Shown: positions 8,142 to 17,008 of the stretch, in pieces
How positions within the stretch are numbered: position 1 is the stretch's first letter
How the letters are laid out: each line of letters opens with the position of its first letter
Origin: Mucilaginibacter sp. SJ
GTDB taxonomy: Bacteria; Bacteroidota; Bacteroidia; Sphingobacteriales; Sphingobacteriaceae
Direction: 5' to 3'
Assembly (NCBI RefSeq): GCF_028993635.1
Contig: NZ_CP118631.1
Location: 2,666,001-2,730,000, forward strand
DNA: 64,000 bases
Made by a program: the position numbers and the translations under genes
The notes under the pieces: model-generated
Database searches by the model: none
Seen by the model: only the letters and a program-made list of their open reading frames with translations
Told to the model about the DNA's origin: nothing

Positions 8142-9746
8142 TTATTTAGCCTGTAAAAACTGTATCAATGCCAGTACCGAATCATTGATTTTTCCAAATA
8201 CCAACGATGGCATCAAACCTAAAGCAAGCGCCGCAGCAGCCATTGGTATCAATGCCAGCTTTTCGCGAATGCTTACATCGGTAAGTGCTATTTTCCAAAC
8301 CTCGCCGCCTTTAAGAGATACTTTTCCGAAGAACATGCGCTGCAGTGTCCACAGAAAATAAGCTGCTCCCAACAGGATACCAACCGAACCGCAAACAGCC
8401 ATCCAGTATGGCAGCAAACCGTTAACCGTTGGCGATTTAAATGTACCCGCCAGTGTAAATGCTTCGGCCACAAATGCCGAAAAGCCCGGCAAGCCTAAGG
8501 AAGCAAAAAAAGCCACCATAACAAAGGCTGTATATTGAGGCATCTGCATGCCCAATCCGCGGAAATGATAAATATCCCTGTCGTGCACGCGGTTATAAAC
8601 CACACCCACTAAAAAGAACAGCATTGATGATAAAAAGCCATGGCTTACCATCTGCATCACTGCGCCGCTTACACCTTCGGCAGTTTGCGAGGCAATGCCC
8701 AGTAACACAAAACCCATGTGCGATACCGATGAGTAAGCGATCATCCGCTTCAGATCGCGCTGGGCCAGCGCGTTGCAGGCACCATATAATATCGAAACAA
8801 CCCCAATCAACCCAAGCCAGAAAGCTCCGGATGATGCTATCTCCGGGAAGATCCCCAGGCAAATACGGATAATACCATAACCACCAATTTTAAGCAATAC
8901 CCCTGCAAGAATGATAGATACCGGTGTGGGCGCTTCAACGTGCGCATCGGGCAGCCAGGTATGTAAAGGCACAACCGGTACTTTGATGACAAATGCAATA
9001 AACAATACCACAAAACCAACCGTACGCGCAGGCATCCCCAATATAGTTTGATGTGCCGCCACTGAAAATACCGAACCTTGGGCATAGTTAGCCGGGTTCA
9101 TCATCTGGATAATATTAAAAGTATGGCTGCCTGTTGCCGGGTCGCTTACCGAAAGATATAAACCTACCATCACCAGTAACATAAATACGGAGCCAAACAG
9201 CGTGTAAAGGAAAAACTTGATGGCTGCGTATTCCCGGCGAACGCCGCCCCACATCCCTATCAGGAAATAAAGGGGCAGTAACATGAGCTCATAAAACAAG
9301 TAAAACAGGAAGAAATCCAAGGCACAGAACACACCCATTACAGCCATATCCAGCAGTAAAAACAACAGGAAGAAACCTTTGAGATTACTTTTGATCTCCC
9401 AGGAAGCCAGCGTAGCAACAACCATCACCAGTGCCGACATTACCAGCATTGTTACAGAAATGCCATCTATCCCTACAAAATAATCTATCTGCATTTTGCC
9501 CATGCTGCCCAGGTTAAGGGCAATCCATGGCAGTTTCTGTACAAACTGAAACTGATCTTCATGATTAATACCGGCCGTTGCCGCACCTGTTTTAAAGTTA
9601 AGGTAGATCACGATGCTGATACCAAGTTGTAAAAGCGTAGCCAGCAGGGTAATATATTTAAAACTCCCCCGAACCGACGATGGCAGCAATACGATCACCA
9701 GCGCAAACAGTACAGGTATGAATATGAGTAGGGTTAGTAGGTTCAT
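8142..9746 (-). CDS. nuoM: NADH-quinone oxidoreductase subunit M
   Basis: NuoM is an antiporter-like proton-pumping subunit of complex I. The 534-residue protein has about 14 transmembrane helices, the conserved glutamate region 'FYELMLLPLYFLIG' (about 150-163), the 'FAFVIKVPVVPLHTWLPDAHVEAPTPVS' segment (about 255-282, with pore lysine and histidine) and 'AQRDLKRMIAYSSVSHMGFV'. It starts 5 nt after nuoL ends, on the same strand, indicating a tight operon. A 127-nt gap to the DUF4139 start follows. Length is normal. Confidence 0.95.
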   Translation of the reverse strand: MNLLTLLIFIPVLFALVIVLLPSSVRGSFKYITLLATLLQLGISIVIYLNFKTGAATAGINHEDQFQFVQKLPWIALNLGSMGKMQIDYFVGIDGISVTMLVMSALVMVVATLASWEIKSNLKGFFLLFLLLDMAVMGVFCALDFFLFYLFYELMLLPLYFLIGMWGGVRREYAAIKFFLYTLFGSVFMLLVMVGLYLSVSDPATGSHTFNIIQMMNPANYAQGSVFSVAAHQTILGMPARTVGFVVLFIAFVIKVPVVPLHTWLPDAHVEAPTPVSIILAGVLLKIGGYGIIRICLGIFPEIASSGAFWLGLIGVVSILYGACNALAQRDLKRMIAYSSVSHMGFVLLGIASQTAEGVSGAVMQMVSHGFLSSMLFFLVGVVYNRVHDRDIYHFRGLGMQMPQYTAFVMVAFFASLGLPGFSAFVAEAFTLAGTFKSPTVNGLLPYWMAVCGSVGILLGAAYFLWTLQRMFFGKVSLKGGEVWKIALTDVSIREKLALIPMAAAALALGLMPSLVFGKINDSVLALIQFLQAK

Positions 9747-9751
9747 TAAAT

Positions 9752-11812
9752 TCAGATCAGTATTTTTAAAATAAAGAGTACCAACACAATGAGCAGCATG
9801 CTATACAGGTAGTACTGCACTTTTCCGTTTTGAAATTTACGTGCAAAATTGCCAATACTTTGCACTAATGCAGCCATCAAATGCAAAAATCCGTCGACAA
9901 TATATTTATCACACCAGGCGGTAAGGTCTGCTATCTTCCGGCTCAGTCGTTCAATTGAATGGATTAGTCCGTCAATAATATTCCTGTCGAACCAGAAGCA
10001 GGTTTTACCCAGGCCAAGGATTGGTTTTACGATTACTTTTTTATAGATCTTATCCAAATACCATTGATTATAGGATAAGCGGTAAAAGAAGCCGGTTTGC
10101 GGAAACGAGAACGTATTTCTTTTTACGTAGATAGCATAGGCCGCGTACATTACAAAAACGCTTAAGATATTCACCCCTATCGGAATAATGGTATGGTAGA
10201 TATTTTCGCGGGCCATGAATTCGGCAGGTTTTAAGCTTTCGAATAGCCAGGCTTTTTCATAAAAGAAAGGATTAAGCGAAAACAAGGGAAACAAACTACA
10301 AACCGCCAGCAGGATCAATGGCACACGATATTGCCAACCTCCATCGCTGATATGTAGTTTAATGTCAGGGTGATGTTTCAACAAGCGAAACTCTCCAAAA
10401 AATACTTTCACTATTAACCTTGATACATAAAAGGCAGTAAGCCAACTGGTAAATAATGCACCTGCCGGGATCAGTTTAAGCCATGCGCTTCTACCCTCGG
10501 TCCATTCAAACGCCTGGATCAGGATCCCATCTTTTGACAGATAACCCGATGTAAGCGGAATACCGATCAGCGCAAGCGAGCCAACAACCGCGACCATAAA
10601 AGTGAGCGGCAGCTTTTTACGCAAGCCACCCATATGCAGTATATTCTGCGGGTCGATATCCAGGCCATTTTCCTCTTTAATATGCTGCATTTCATGGATC
10701 ACGATTCCGGCTACCAAAAACAGCAGGCATTTGAAAAAGGCATGCGTAGCCAGGTGGAATAACGACGAACCATAAGCCCCAACCCCCATCGCCAGGATCA
10801 TGTAACCCAATTGCGATATAGTTGAATAAGCAAGTACACGTTTCAAATCGTTTTGCGTAAGCGCGATGGTGGCGGCCATAAAAGCTGTAAAGCAACCTAT
10901 AACGGCAAGAACCGTTAACTCTGTATCGGTAAACAAAGGATAAACCCTGCCCAGCAGAAATACACCGGCAGCCACCATAGTAGCCGCGTGGATCAGCGCC
11001 GAAACCGACGTTGGCCCTTCCATGGCATCGGGTAGCCAGGTATGCAATGGGAATTGCGCCGATTTAGCCGCAACAGCCATAAATACACCAATGCAGGCCA
11101 CATATTGCCATATAGCGGGGATCTGCCCTGAAGCAGAGATCCACAAACCATCATGAATAACGGATTTAAACACCAAATTATCGTTAATGAAAAGTGTGGC
11201 AATATCAAATGTATGGAACTGGGCAAAAAGGATGATGATGGCGCTCAGTAAACCAATATCGCCAATACGGTTCATGATAAAGGCTTTTTTATTGGCCTGT
11301 ACCGCTTTATCCCTCGTAAACCAAAAACCGATAAGCAGGTATGACGAAAAGCCCACCAGCTCCCAGAAAGCGTAGAACAGCACCAGGCTATCCGCCACCA
11401 CCAAAGCCAGCATACTGAAACAGAAAAAGCTGAGGTAAGTGAAATAACGACTGTATCGGTCGTCATGCTTCATGTACGCAGTAGAGTAGACATGTACCGG
11501 TAAAGCGACCAATGATACCAGCAGCAACATCATCACTGAAAGGTTATTAAGCAGGATGCCCGCGAAGACTTTGGTATTGCCTATAGTAAACCAAAGCTTT
11601 TGTGTATGCAACGGTTGCCGGTTCCAAACTGTGGCAAATACCATAGCCGATAATACACAACCCGCTAAAATAGCCAGCGTCGATATCCAGCCTGCTGCTT
11701 TACTTTTTACGGGCAGACAAAAGTTGATGAGCGAGGCCGCCAACGGTAAAGCCACAGCTGCAATGGTGTAGCTGATGATAGTTGGCTCGGTATATGGTAT
11801 AGCGTTGTTCAA
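9752..11812 (-). CDS. nuoL: NADH-quinone oxidoreductase subunit L
   Basis: NuoL is the distal antiporter-like subunit of complex I, carrying the long lateral helix. The 686-residue product shows the family's N-terminal proton-antiporter core ('FYAFWELVGFSSYLLIGFW' at about 148-166; 'AAKSAQFPLHTWLPDAMEGPTSVSALIHAATMV' at about 246-278; 'TQNDLKRVLAYSTISQLGYM'). A long amphipathic C-terminal stretch ends in one more transmembrane helix (about 665-685). It starts 117 nt after nuoK; that gap holds a palindromic repeat pair. nuoM follows 5 nt later. Confidence 0.95.
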   Translation of the reverse strand: MNNAIPYTEPTIISYTIAAVALPLAASLINFCLPVKSKAAGWISTLAILAGCVLSAMVFATVWNRQPLHTQKLWFTIGNTKVFAGILLNNLSVMMLLLVSLVALPVHVYSTAYMKHDDRYSRYFTYLSFFCFSMLALVVADSLVLFYAFWELVGFSSYLLIGFWFTRDKAVQANKKAFIMNRIGDIGLLSAIIILFAQFHTFDIATLFINDNLVFKSVIHDGLWISASGQIPAIWQYVACIGVFMAVAAKSAQFPLHTWLPDAMEGPTSVSALIHAATMVAAGVFLLGRVYPLFTDTELTVLAVIGCFTAFMAATIALTQNDLKRVLAYSTISQLGYMILAMGVGAYGSSLFHLATHAFFKCLLFLVAGIVIHEMQHIKEENGLDIDPQNILHMGGLRKKLPLTFMVAVVGSLALIGIPLTSGYLSKDGILIQAFEWTEGRSAWLKLIPAGALFTSWLTAFYVSRLIVKVFFGEFRLLKHHPDIKLHISDGGWQYRVPLILLAVCSLFPLFSLNPFFYEKAWLFESLKPAEFMARENIYHTIIPIGVNILSVFVMYAAYAIYVKRNTFSFPQTGFFYRLSYNQWYLDKIYKKVIVKPILGLGKTCFWFDRNIIDGLIHSIERLSRKIADLTAWCDKYIVDGFLHLMAALVQSIGNFARKFQNGKVQYYLYSMLLIVLVLFILKILI

Positions 11813-11837
11813 TTATCTTTCTGTCTCTTTATTTTCT

Positions 11838-11923
11838 GTAGAGACACATGTGATGCGTCTCCAAATATGCAAATCTTATTATGATTGCTCGTCCTAAGGG
11901 AGACGCATGTGATACGTCTCTAC
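11838..11923. repeat. Inverted pair of GACGCATCACATGTGTC-type repeats
   Basis: Two palindromic units, GTAGAGACACATGTGATGCG (11838-11857) and its partner ending GATACGTCTCTAC (11898-11923), face each other in the nuoL-nuoK gap. The same core occurs twice more at 61685-61756. It is a dispersed intergenic repeat of unknown function. It could fold into a large hairpin in the nuo transcript. Confidence 0.75.
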
Positions 11924-11929
11924 AATATT

Positions 11930-12235
11930 TTAATCCCTCAAATTTTTAATCTCATCCGGATCAATGGTTTTATATCTCCGGTAAACATTCAGGATAATGG
12001 CCAGGGCTACTGCCGTTGTTGCTGCGGCCAACACAATAGCAAACAGGGCGAACACCTGTCCGCCGTTGTTTAGTTTATCATATTTACCGAAAGCCACCAG
12101 GTTTAAAATGGCAGCATTCAGCATCAGTTCAATACCTATTAATACCTGTATGGAGTTGCGTTTGGATACAATCATGTACATCCCGGTACAAAATAACAGG
12201 GCACCTACCAGTAAAAAATCGGTTAACGTGATCAT
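11930..12235 (-). CDS. nuoK: NADH-quinone oxidoreductase subunit K
   Basis: NuoK is a small three-helix membrane subunit of complex I. Length (101 residues) is standard. Two buried glutamates typical of NuoK are visible in 'LIGIELMLNAAILNLVAF' (about 33-50) and in the third helix region. The start overlaps the end of nuoJ by 4 nt (ATGA type), which implies translational coupling. The downstream gap to nuoL is 117 nt and contains an inverted repeat pair. Confidence 0.94.
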   Translation of the reverse strand: MITLTDFLLVGALLFCTGMYMIVSKRNSIQVLIGIELMLNAAILNLVAFGKYDKLNNGGQVFALFAIVLAAATTAVALAIILNVYRRYKTIDPDEIKNLRD

Positions 12236-12780
12236 GCCCTGCCCTCCTTACGTGATAAATGCGCCGCACCCACCAAAGCCATCAGCAGTAAAACAGAGAT
12301 GGCCTCGAAAGGTAACAGGTAAGTGGTCATTAAATTAATACCGATATTTTCGGTCATCAAAGTAGTTGGTACGATCTCATTTTTTTGCGCGATGGACTGC
12401 TTTACCCATGGCAGGTTATCAGCATCGGCCTTAAGGATAACATTTATGATCACCGCAAAAAACAGTACAGCCAGTATAACAGCCGGCACTTTAGCCATAT
12501 TAATGAATTTCCCTTTTTGCTGTTGGATCACATTCAAAGTTTCCCGACCGGAGAGCATAAATGCAAAAAGGATGAGCACCAGGATGCCTCCTACATAAAT
12601 CACCACTTGCGTTACCGCCACAAAATCGGCAAGGGCCAATACATACAAGCCGGCCAGTGCAAACAACGTCACAAAAAATATAAAAATACTCCTTACCAGG
12701 TTCTTGCTTAATGCCGCATAAAGGGCCGAACTTACCGCAATAAAGCTCATCACATAAAACAACATACGCACTGAGCTCAT
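12232..12780 (-). CDS. nuoJ: NADH-quinone oxidoreductase subunit J
   Basis: NuoJ is a membrane subunit of complex I with about five transmembrane helices; helix 3 contains the pi-bulge region linked to coupling. The 182-residue protein contains 'YVLALADFVAVTQVVIYVGGILVLILFAFML' (about 46-76), which is the conserved NuoJ core. It overlaps nuoI (upstream) and nuoK (downstream) by 4 nt each, so the three genes are translationally coupled. Confidence 0.93.
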   Translation of the reverse strand: MSSVRMLFYVMSFIAVSSALYAALSKNLVRSIFIFFVTLFALAGLYVLALADFVAVTQVVIYVGGILVLILFAFMLSGRETLNVIQQQKGKFINMAKVPAVILAVLFFAVIINVILKADADNLPWVKQSIAQKNEIVPTTLMTENIGINLMTTYLLPFEAISVLLLMALVGAAHLSRKEGRA

Positions 12781-13367
12781 GCCCCGCCCTCCTTTTGTTT
12801 CATGGCAGCTAATTTGGCAGCCTGTTTTTCGGCCTGTTGTTTGTCAAAAAGGGCACGCTTTTCGGCGGCATCTTCGGGTGTCATATCCGAAAACTGGTAA
12901 ACCAGGTCGCTTAGCTGAAAAACAGTTTTATCATACTGGTTAGTCATGGTAATGCATTCGGTTGGACACACAATGGTACACAAGCCGCAATACATACATT
13001 TGGCCATATCAATATCAAATTTGGCTGCATACAAACGCTTGGTTGTACCGTCGGATGTTTGCCCGATAGCTTCCGTTGCCTTGATCGATTCAATATCAAT
13101 ACAATTAACCGGACAAACCTTGGCGCAAAGGTCACACACTATACAATCGTCCATTTCCACATCCAGTTGGTACCGGCCTACTTCGGGCACCGGCAACTGC
13201 TGTTTAGGATATTGAATGGTATTGGTGCCATACTCCAGCTGTTTAAAGTAATTGCTGTCGCTCACGGTCACGATCTCCCTTTTGCCGTTGCCCGCAAAAA
13301 GGTGGCGTACGGTAAGGCTTAAACCTTTCCATGCCGTTGTAAACGCGTTAATTACTTTCTGAACCAT
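12777..13367 (-). CDS. nuoI: NADH-quinone oxidoreductase subunit I (2x 4Fe-4S)
   Basis: NuoI carries the N6a and N6b iron-sulfur clusters that relay electrons towards the quinone site. The 196-residue protein has two full ferredoxin motifs, CIVCDLCAKVCP (C75, C78, C81, C85) and CMYCGLCTIVCP (C124, C127, C130, C134). Each has the fourth-cysteine-plus-proline pattern. The C-terminus is a charged, Ala/Lys/Gln-rich helix (about 165-196) that is not part of the cluster fold. It overlaps nuoJ by 4 nt and follows nuoH after a 133-nt gap carrying a dispersed repeat. Confidence 0.95.
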   Translation of the reverse strand: MVQKVINAFTTAWKGLSLTVRHLFAGNGKREIVTVSDSNYFKQLEYGTNTIQYPKQQLPVPEVGRYQLDVEMDDCIVCDLCAKVCPVNCIDIESIKATEAIGQTSDGTTKRLYAAKFDIDMAKCMYCGLCTIVCPTECITMTNQYDKTVFQLSDLVYQFSDMTPEDAAEKRALFDKQQAEKQAAKLAAMKQKEGGA

Positions 13368-13463
13368 GATTTTTAGGATTTTAGGATTGCCAGGATATTG
13401 CCCTTTCTCTTCGTTAAATCCGTTATTTTATATTTTAATAAATTCTATATTTCAACTTTTCCA

Positions 13464-13494
13464 AATCCGAAATCGAACATCCGACATCCGAAAT
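13464..13494. repeat. TCCGAAATCGAACATCCGA-type low-complexity repeat
   Basis: A short array of CCGAAAT / ACATCCGA words lies in the nuoI-nuoH gap. From memory, such strings are common between genes in Sphingobacteriaceae genomes. There is no other copy in this window, so dispersal is an inference. Confidence 0.4.
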
Positions 13495-13500
13495 TAAAAA

Positions 13501-14571
13501 TCACATTAACCACAACCTCCATACACCCGATATCAGCATACAGGCGAAAGCCAGCGGGGTTAATACTTTCCAGCAAAGGTTCATCAGCTGGTCTACCCGT
13601 AAACGGGGCAGTGTCCACCTGATCCACATTTGAACACCCACCAGGCTCAATGTTTTTATTACCACCCATAGTATCCCCCAGGCCACCCCGGTTGTCCAGG
13701 TTGCCAGCTTAACACCGCCAATATTAGGCAGCGGCGTATTCCAGGCCCCTAAAAACAATATCACCGCTATCATGGATACCAGGAACATCATCGAATATTC
13801 GGCCAAAAACACAAGTGCAAAGCGGATGCCAGTAAACTCGGTATGGAAACCGGCTACCAGTTCCGATTCCGCCTCCGGAATATCAAACGGAGCCCGGTTA
13901 CTTTCGGCTAATGAAGCTATGAAATAAATTACGAATGCGATGAGCAAATGCGGCGCCCTAAAAACATTCCAACTAAATAAACCACCTATTTGAGATACAT
14001 CCCAAAAACCGGCGAATTTTATCTTTTCAGCAGCCAAAATGCCCTGCTGGGCCGAGATCACCTGCAAGTCGAGCGTTTGAGCAATCATTACAACAGATAT
14101 GATGGCAAAGCCCGCGGGAATCTCGTACGAAATGATCTGTGCCGCAGAGCGCATAGCACCCAGTATGGAGTATTTATTGTTCGATCCCCATCCCGCCATC
14201 AGGATGCCCAATGTCTCGATAGAGATAATAGCGAAAATATAGTAAAGACCAATATTTGTTTTTGAAGGGATAAGTCCGGGGGCCCAGGGTAGCGCGGCGA
14301 AACCAAGGTACACGGCAATAAATATCACCGCCGGTGCCAGCATAAACAACCACTTATCTGCCGCTGCCGGGACGATCAGCTCTTTCTGAAGCATCTTTAA
14401 AATATCGGCCAGCGTTTGCAGCGAACCATATTTTCCCGTTTCCGTTGGACCGAGCCTGTCTTGTATAAACGCTGATATTTTACGCTCGGCATATACACCG
14501 AATAAAGCGAAAAAGGCCGAAAAACTGAACAACCCAATTGCTGCAATAAAATATGTAAAATAATAGTTCAA
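13501..14571 (-). CDS. nuoH: NADH-quinone oxidoreductase subunit H
   Basis: NuoH forms the quinone-access chamber at the junction of the two complex I arms. The 356-residue protein has about eight transmembrane helices and the conserved loops 'QDRLGPTETGKYGSLQTLAD' (about 37-56), 'GWGSNNKYSILGAMRSAAQ' (about 127-145) and 'ESNRAPFDIPEAESELVAGF' (about 224-243), the last being the quinone-cavity acidic loop. It is the first nuo gene on this strand. Upstream there is a 224-nt gap and then murI, so nuoA-G must lie elsewhere or be absent, which is unusual. I see no clear promoter consensus. Confidence 0.95.
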   Translation of the reverse strand: MNYYFTYFIAAIGLFSFSAFFALFGVYAERKISAFIQDRLGPTETGKYGSLQTLADILKMLQKELIVPAAADKWLFMLAPAVIFIAVYLGFAALPWAPGLIPSKTNIGLYYIFAIISIETLGILMAGWGSNNKYSILGAMRSAAQIISYEIPAGFAIISVVMIAQTLDLQVISAQQGILAAEKIKFAGFWDVSQIGGLFSWNVFRAPHLLIAFVIYFIASLAESNRAPFDIPEAESELVAGFHTEFTGIRFALVFLAEYSMMFLVSMIAVILFLGAWNTPLPNIGGVKLATWTTGVAWGILWVVIKTLSLVGVQMWIRWTLPRLRVDQLMNLCWKVLTPLAFACMLISGVWRLWLM

Positions 14572-14794
14572 CAGGAATATTTGCTTAAGGGTGCAAACTT
14601 ACTAAATGTTGAGTTATTTAGAATGATTAAATTATATATTAAGTTGATAGGGTTTGTTGTTTTTTGAGTTTGGTGAATGGTTGATTAGCTGAGTGGTTCT
14701 GATTTGTTCGTCTGAACTCGAATTTAATGAATTTCCGTTTTTTAGCGCAAGTCTTGTGTGACGGGATTAGGGTGGCTGACTTGTGCTTTTACAC

Positions 14795-15643
14795 TCACTT
14801 GCAAGCCACCAAATCATTTGCCGATATAAACGTTGATTTTACCGGGGCCGAGAAGAATAGCGACGCGTGATGGTCAAAATCGGCAGTATCGTCGGTAGTG
14901 GTATAAAACTTATTTTCGCCATTCCGGCTCAGCTTTTGCTCAATTTCGGGATGGCGGTTTAAGTAATTAACCAGGCTTTGGGCAACTATATCGCCCTGGC
15001 CAACTACATTCACGCCTTCGGGTAAATGCGCTTTAATTTTTCCCTGGATGATAGGGTAATGTGTGCAAGCCAGTAAAATGGTATCGATGTTGGGCGATTG
15101 CGCCATGATCTGGTCCAGGTACAACTGCACAAAAAAATCGGCACCGGGTTTGTCATATTCGCCGTTTTCAATTAACGGCACCCAAAGCGGGCAAGCCTGT
15201 TGGTAAACTTTTATGTCGGGGAAAAAATTCTGAATCTCCAGCAGGTATGAGCCAGACTGTACTGTGCCCTTTGTACCAAGTACTCCAATTTCTTTGGTTT
15301 TAGTATAATCGCCAATAACCTCGGCCGTAGGGCGGATGACACCCAATACCCTTTTCGACGGATCACCTATCTGTTTAAGGTCCTGCTGTTGAATGGTACG
15401 TAATGCTTTGGCCGATGCCGTATTACACGCCAGGATCACTAAGGGGCATCCCTGGTCAAACATCCACTGTACGCATTCCCAGGTATACTGGTGTATGGTG
15501 CTGAATGAGCGGTTGCCATAGGGTGCACGGGCATTATCGCCCATATAAATATAATCATAGCCGGGCAGTTGCTCAATGATAGAACGGAAAACTGTTAACC
15601 CGCCATAACCCGAATCAAAAATACCAATTGGTTGATTTGACAT
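14795..15643 (-). CDS. murI: Glutamate racemase
   Basis: MurI converts L- to D-glutamate for peptidoglycan, in the cytoplasm. I place the start at the second Met (MSNQPIGIFDSG), giving 282 residues; a start two codons earlier is possible. Catalytic features are D10-S11 in 'GIFDSGYGGLTV', C73 in 'ACNTASA' and C193/H195 in 'LACTHYP', so both thiols of the two-base mechanism are present. It is downstream of the OmpH tandem on the same strand, separated by a strong terminator, and belongs to the conserved bamA-ompH-murI neighbourhood. Confidence 0.95.
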   Translation of the reverse strand: MSNQPIGIFDSGYGGLTVFRSIIEQLPGYDYIYMGDNARAPYGNRSFSTIHQYTWECVQWMFDQGCPLVILACNTASAKALRTIQQQDLKQIGDPSKRVLGVIRPTAEVIGDYTKTKEIGVLGTKGTVQSGSYLLEIQNFFPDIKVYQQACPLWVPLIENGEYDKPGADFFVQLYLDQIMAQSPNIDTILLACTHYPIIQGKIKAHLPEGVNVVGQGDIVAQSLVNYLNRHPEIEQKLSRNGENKFYTTTDDTADFDHHASLFFSAPVKSTFISANDLVACK

Positions 15644-15653
15644 ATACAAACAT

Positions 15654-15682
15654 AAAAAAAGCGCCCCGTAATTACGGGGCGC
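15654..15682 (-). terminator. Intrinsic terminator after ompH copy 1
   Basis: A perfect 22-nt palindrome (GCGCCCCGTA/TACGGGGCGC) is followed on the minus strand by seven T. It lies 27 nt after the OmpH stop at 15710. It has weaker T-tract support (TTTT) on the plus strand. Confidence 0.9.
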
Positions 15683-15709
15683 TTTTGTATAATTTACTTA
15701 AAGGTGATT

Positions 15710-16222
15710 TTATTTTAAACCCAATTTCAATTTCACGGCAGCCATCAGGTCGTCGCCTGCAGGAGATACGATCATGCTAACCTGTGATGAATCCAGTACA
15801 TAAGCATAACCTTTTTCTTTAGCTACTGCCTGTACAGCCTGGCTAACTTTATCAATAATGGGTTTGCCTAATTCTTGTTTTTTAGCATCAACTTGTTGCT
15901 GAGCGTTGTTTTGGTAATCGTTCATGCGTTTCTGGATATCCTGCAATTCAGAAGTTTTTGCTGAACGGGCAGCATCTGTCAAAGTTGAACCGTTTTTTTC
16001 CAGATCGGCACCTTTGGTTTGTAACTCATTGTTCATAGTGGTTAACTGATCAATGAATGTTTTTTGATAGGCCTGTAATGTTGTAGAAACAGTTTTAGTT
16101 TCAGGCATCTGATCAATAACCTGGCTAAAATTAACATAACCTATTTTTGTTTGCGCTTTAGCGAAACTACCCACGAACAACATACCTGCTGCAACTAAGG
16201 CGACTTTAAATAGTTTTTTCAT
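15710..16222 (-). CDS. OmpH/Skp-family periplasmic chaperone, copy 1
   Basis: Skp-like proteins escort unfolded outer-membrane proteins across the periplasm to BamA. The 170-residue protein has a signal peptide ending AKAQ (about residue 24), a strand 'KIGYVNFSQVIDQMPE', a long coiled-coil arm (about 45-120, rich in Gln/Lys/Asp/Asn) and a C-terminal strand region 'KGYAYVLDSSQVSMIVSP'. It is very similar to the next gene (16448-16960), with the same length and near-identical N- and C-termini, so the two are tandem duplicates. bamA and a third homologue lie upstream in the same orientation. Confidence 0.9.
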   Translation of the reverse strand: MKKLFKVALVAAGMLFVGSFAKAQTKIGYVNFSQVIDQMPETKTVSTTLQAYQKTFIDQLTTMNNELQTKGADLEKNGSTLTDAARSAKTSELQDIQKRMNDYQNNAQQQVDAKKQELGKPIIDKVSQAVQAVAKEKGYAYVLDSSQVSMIVSPAGDDLMAAVKLKLGLK

Positions 16223-16394
16223 TTTGTTTTGTGTCCTGTGTTTAATAATGGATAATAATTATCTGTTTGTTTTTGTAACGTGTATCAGCAAATTACTTAT
16301 GAACTAACCGCAGGAGAGCTTACAATGAACAGGAACATTTGACAGCTACCCTTACCCCGGCTAAAATAACAATGTGTAATTTAAATGGCAAACA

Positions 16395-16432
16395 TAAAAA
16401 AAGCGTCCCGTTTAATCAGGGCGCTTTTTTTA
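16395..16432 (-). terminator. Intrinsic terminator after ompH copy 2
   Basis: AGCGYCCC/GGGCGCT arms have T-runs on both sides (seven T on the minus strand). It separates the two ompH copies, so each probably forms its own transcription unit. It resembles the terminator behind copy 1 and was perhaps duplicated with the gene. Confidence 0.85.
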
Positions 16433-16447
16433 TGTCATTTGTATTTC

Positions 16448-16960
16448 TTATTTCAAACCTAATTTTAATTTCACAGCCGCCATCAGGTCATCAGCATCAG
16501 GAGATACCAATAAAGTGATCTGTGATGAATCCAATACATAAGCATAGCCTTTTTCTTTAGCTACAGCCTGTACTGCCTGGGTAGCTTTATCAATAAGCGG
16601 CTTACCTAATTCCTGCCTTTTAGCATCAACCTGCTGCTGGGCATTGTTTTGGTAATCATTCATACGTTTTTGAATATCGGTAAGCTCGTTTTCTTTAGCA
16701 GTACGTACAGCATCGGTCATGCTTGCCCTTTTTGACTGGTAGTCCTGGCCTTTTGTCTGGTACTCATTATTCATTGTAGTAAGCTGATCAATAAATGTTT
16801 TTTGATAAGCCTGTATCGAAGCAGTTACAGTTTTAGTTTCGGGCATCAGATCAATCAGCTGATTGAAGTTGATGTGGCCGATCTTAGTCTGAGCATTTGC
16901 AAAGCTGCCCGCAAATAACAAACCTACTGCAACTAAGGCAACTTTAAATAGTTTTTTCAT
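16448..16960 (-). CDS. OmpH/Skp-family periplasmic chaperone, copy 2
   Basis: This 170-residue paralogue of the downstream gene has a signal peptide MKKLFKVALVAVGLLFAGSF with cleavage near ANAQ, then 'KIGHINFNQLIDLMPE', a coiled coil with 'RMNDYQNNAQQQVDAKRQEL', and a C-terminal 'KGYAYVLDSSQITLLVSP'. The arms diverge mostly at about residues 60-90 (QTKGQDYQSKRASM against QTKGADLEKNGSTL), while the rest is nearly identical. It likely acts with BamA. It is preceded by the more distant third OmpH gene. Confidence 0.9.
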   Translation of the reverse strand: MKKLFKVALVAVGLLFAGSFANAQTKIGHINFNQLIDLMPETKTVTASIQAYQKTFIDQLTTMNNEYQTKGQDYQSKRASMTDAVRTAKENELTDIQKRMNDYQNNAQQQVDAKRQELGKPLIDKATQAVQAVAKEKGYAYVLDSSQITLLVSPDADDLMAAVKLKLGLK

Positions 16961-17008
16961 TTTCCTTTTTCTGTGTTTAAATAATAGTTCGATTTATTTT
17001 AATTCAAA

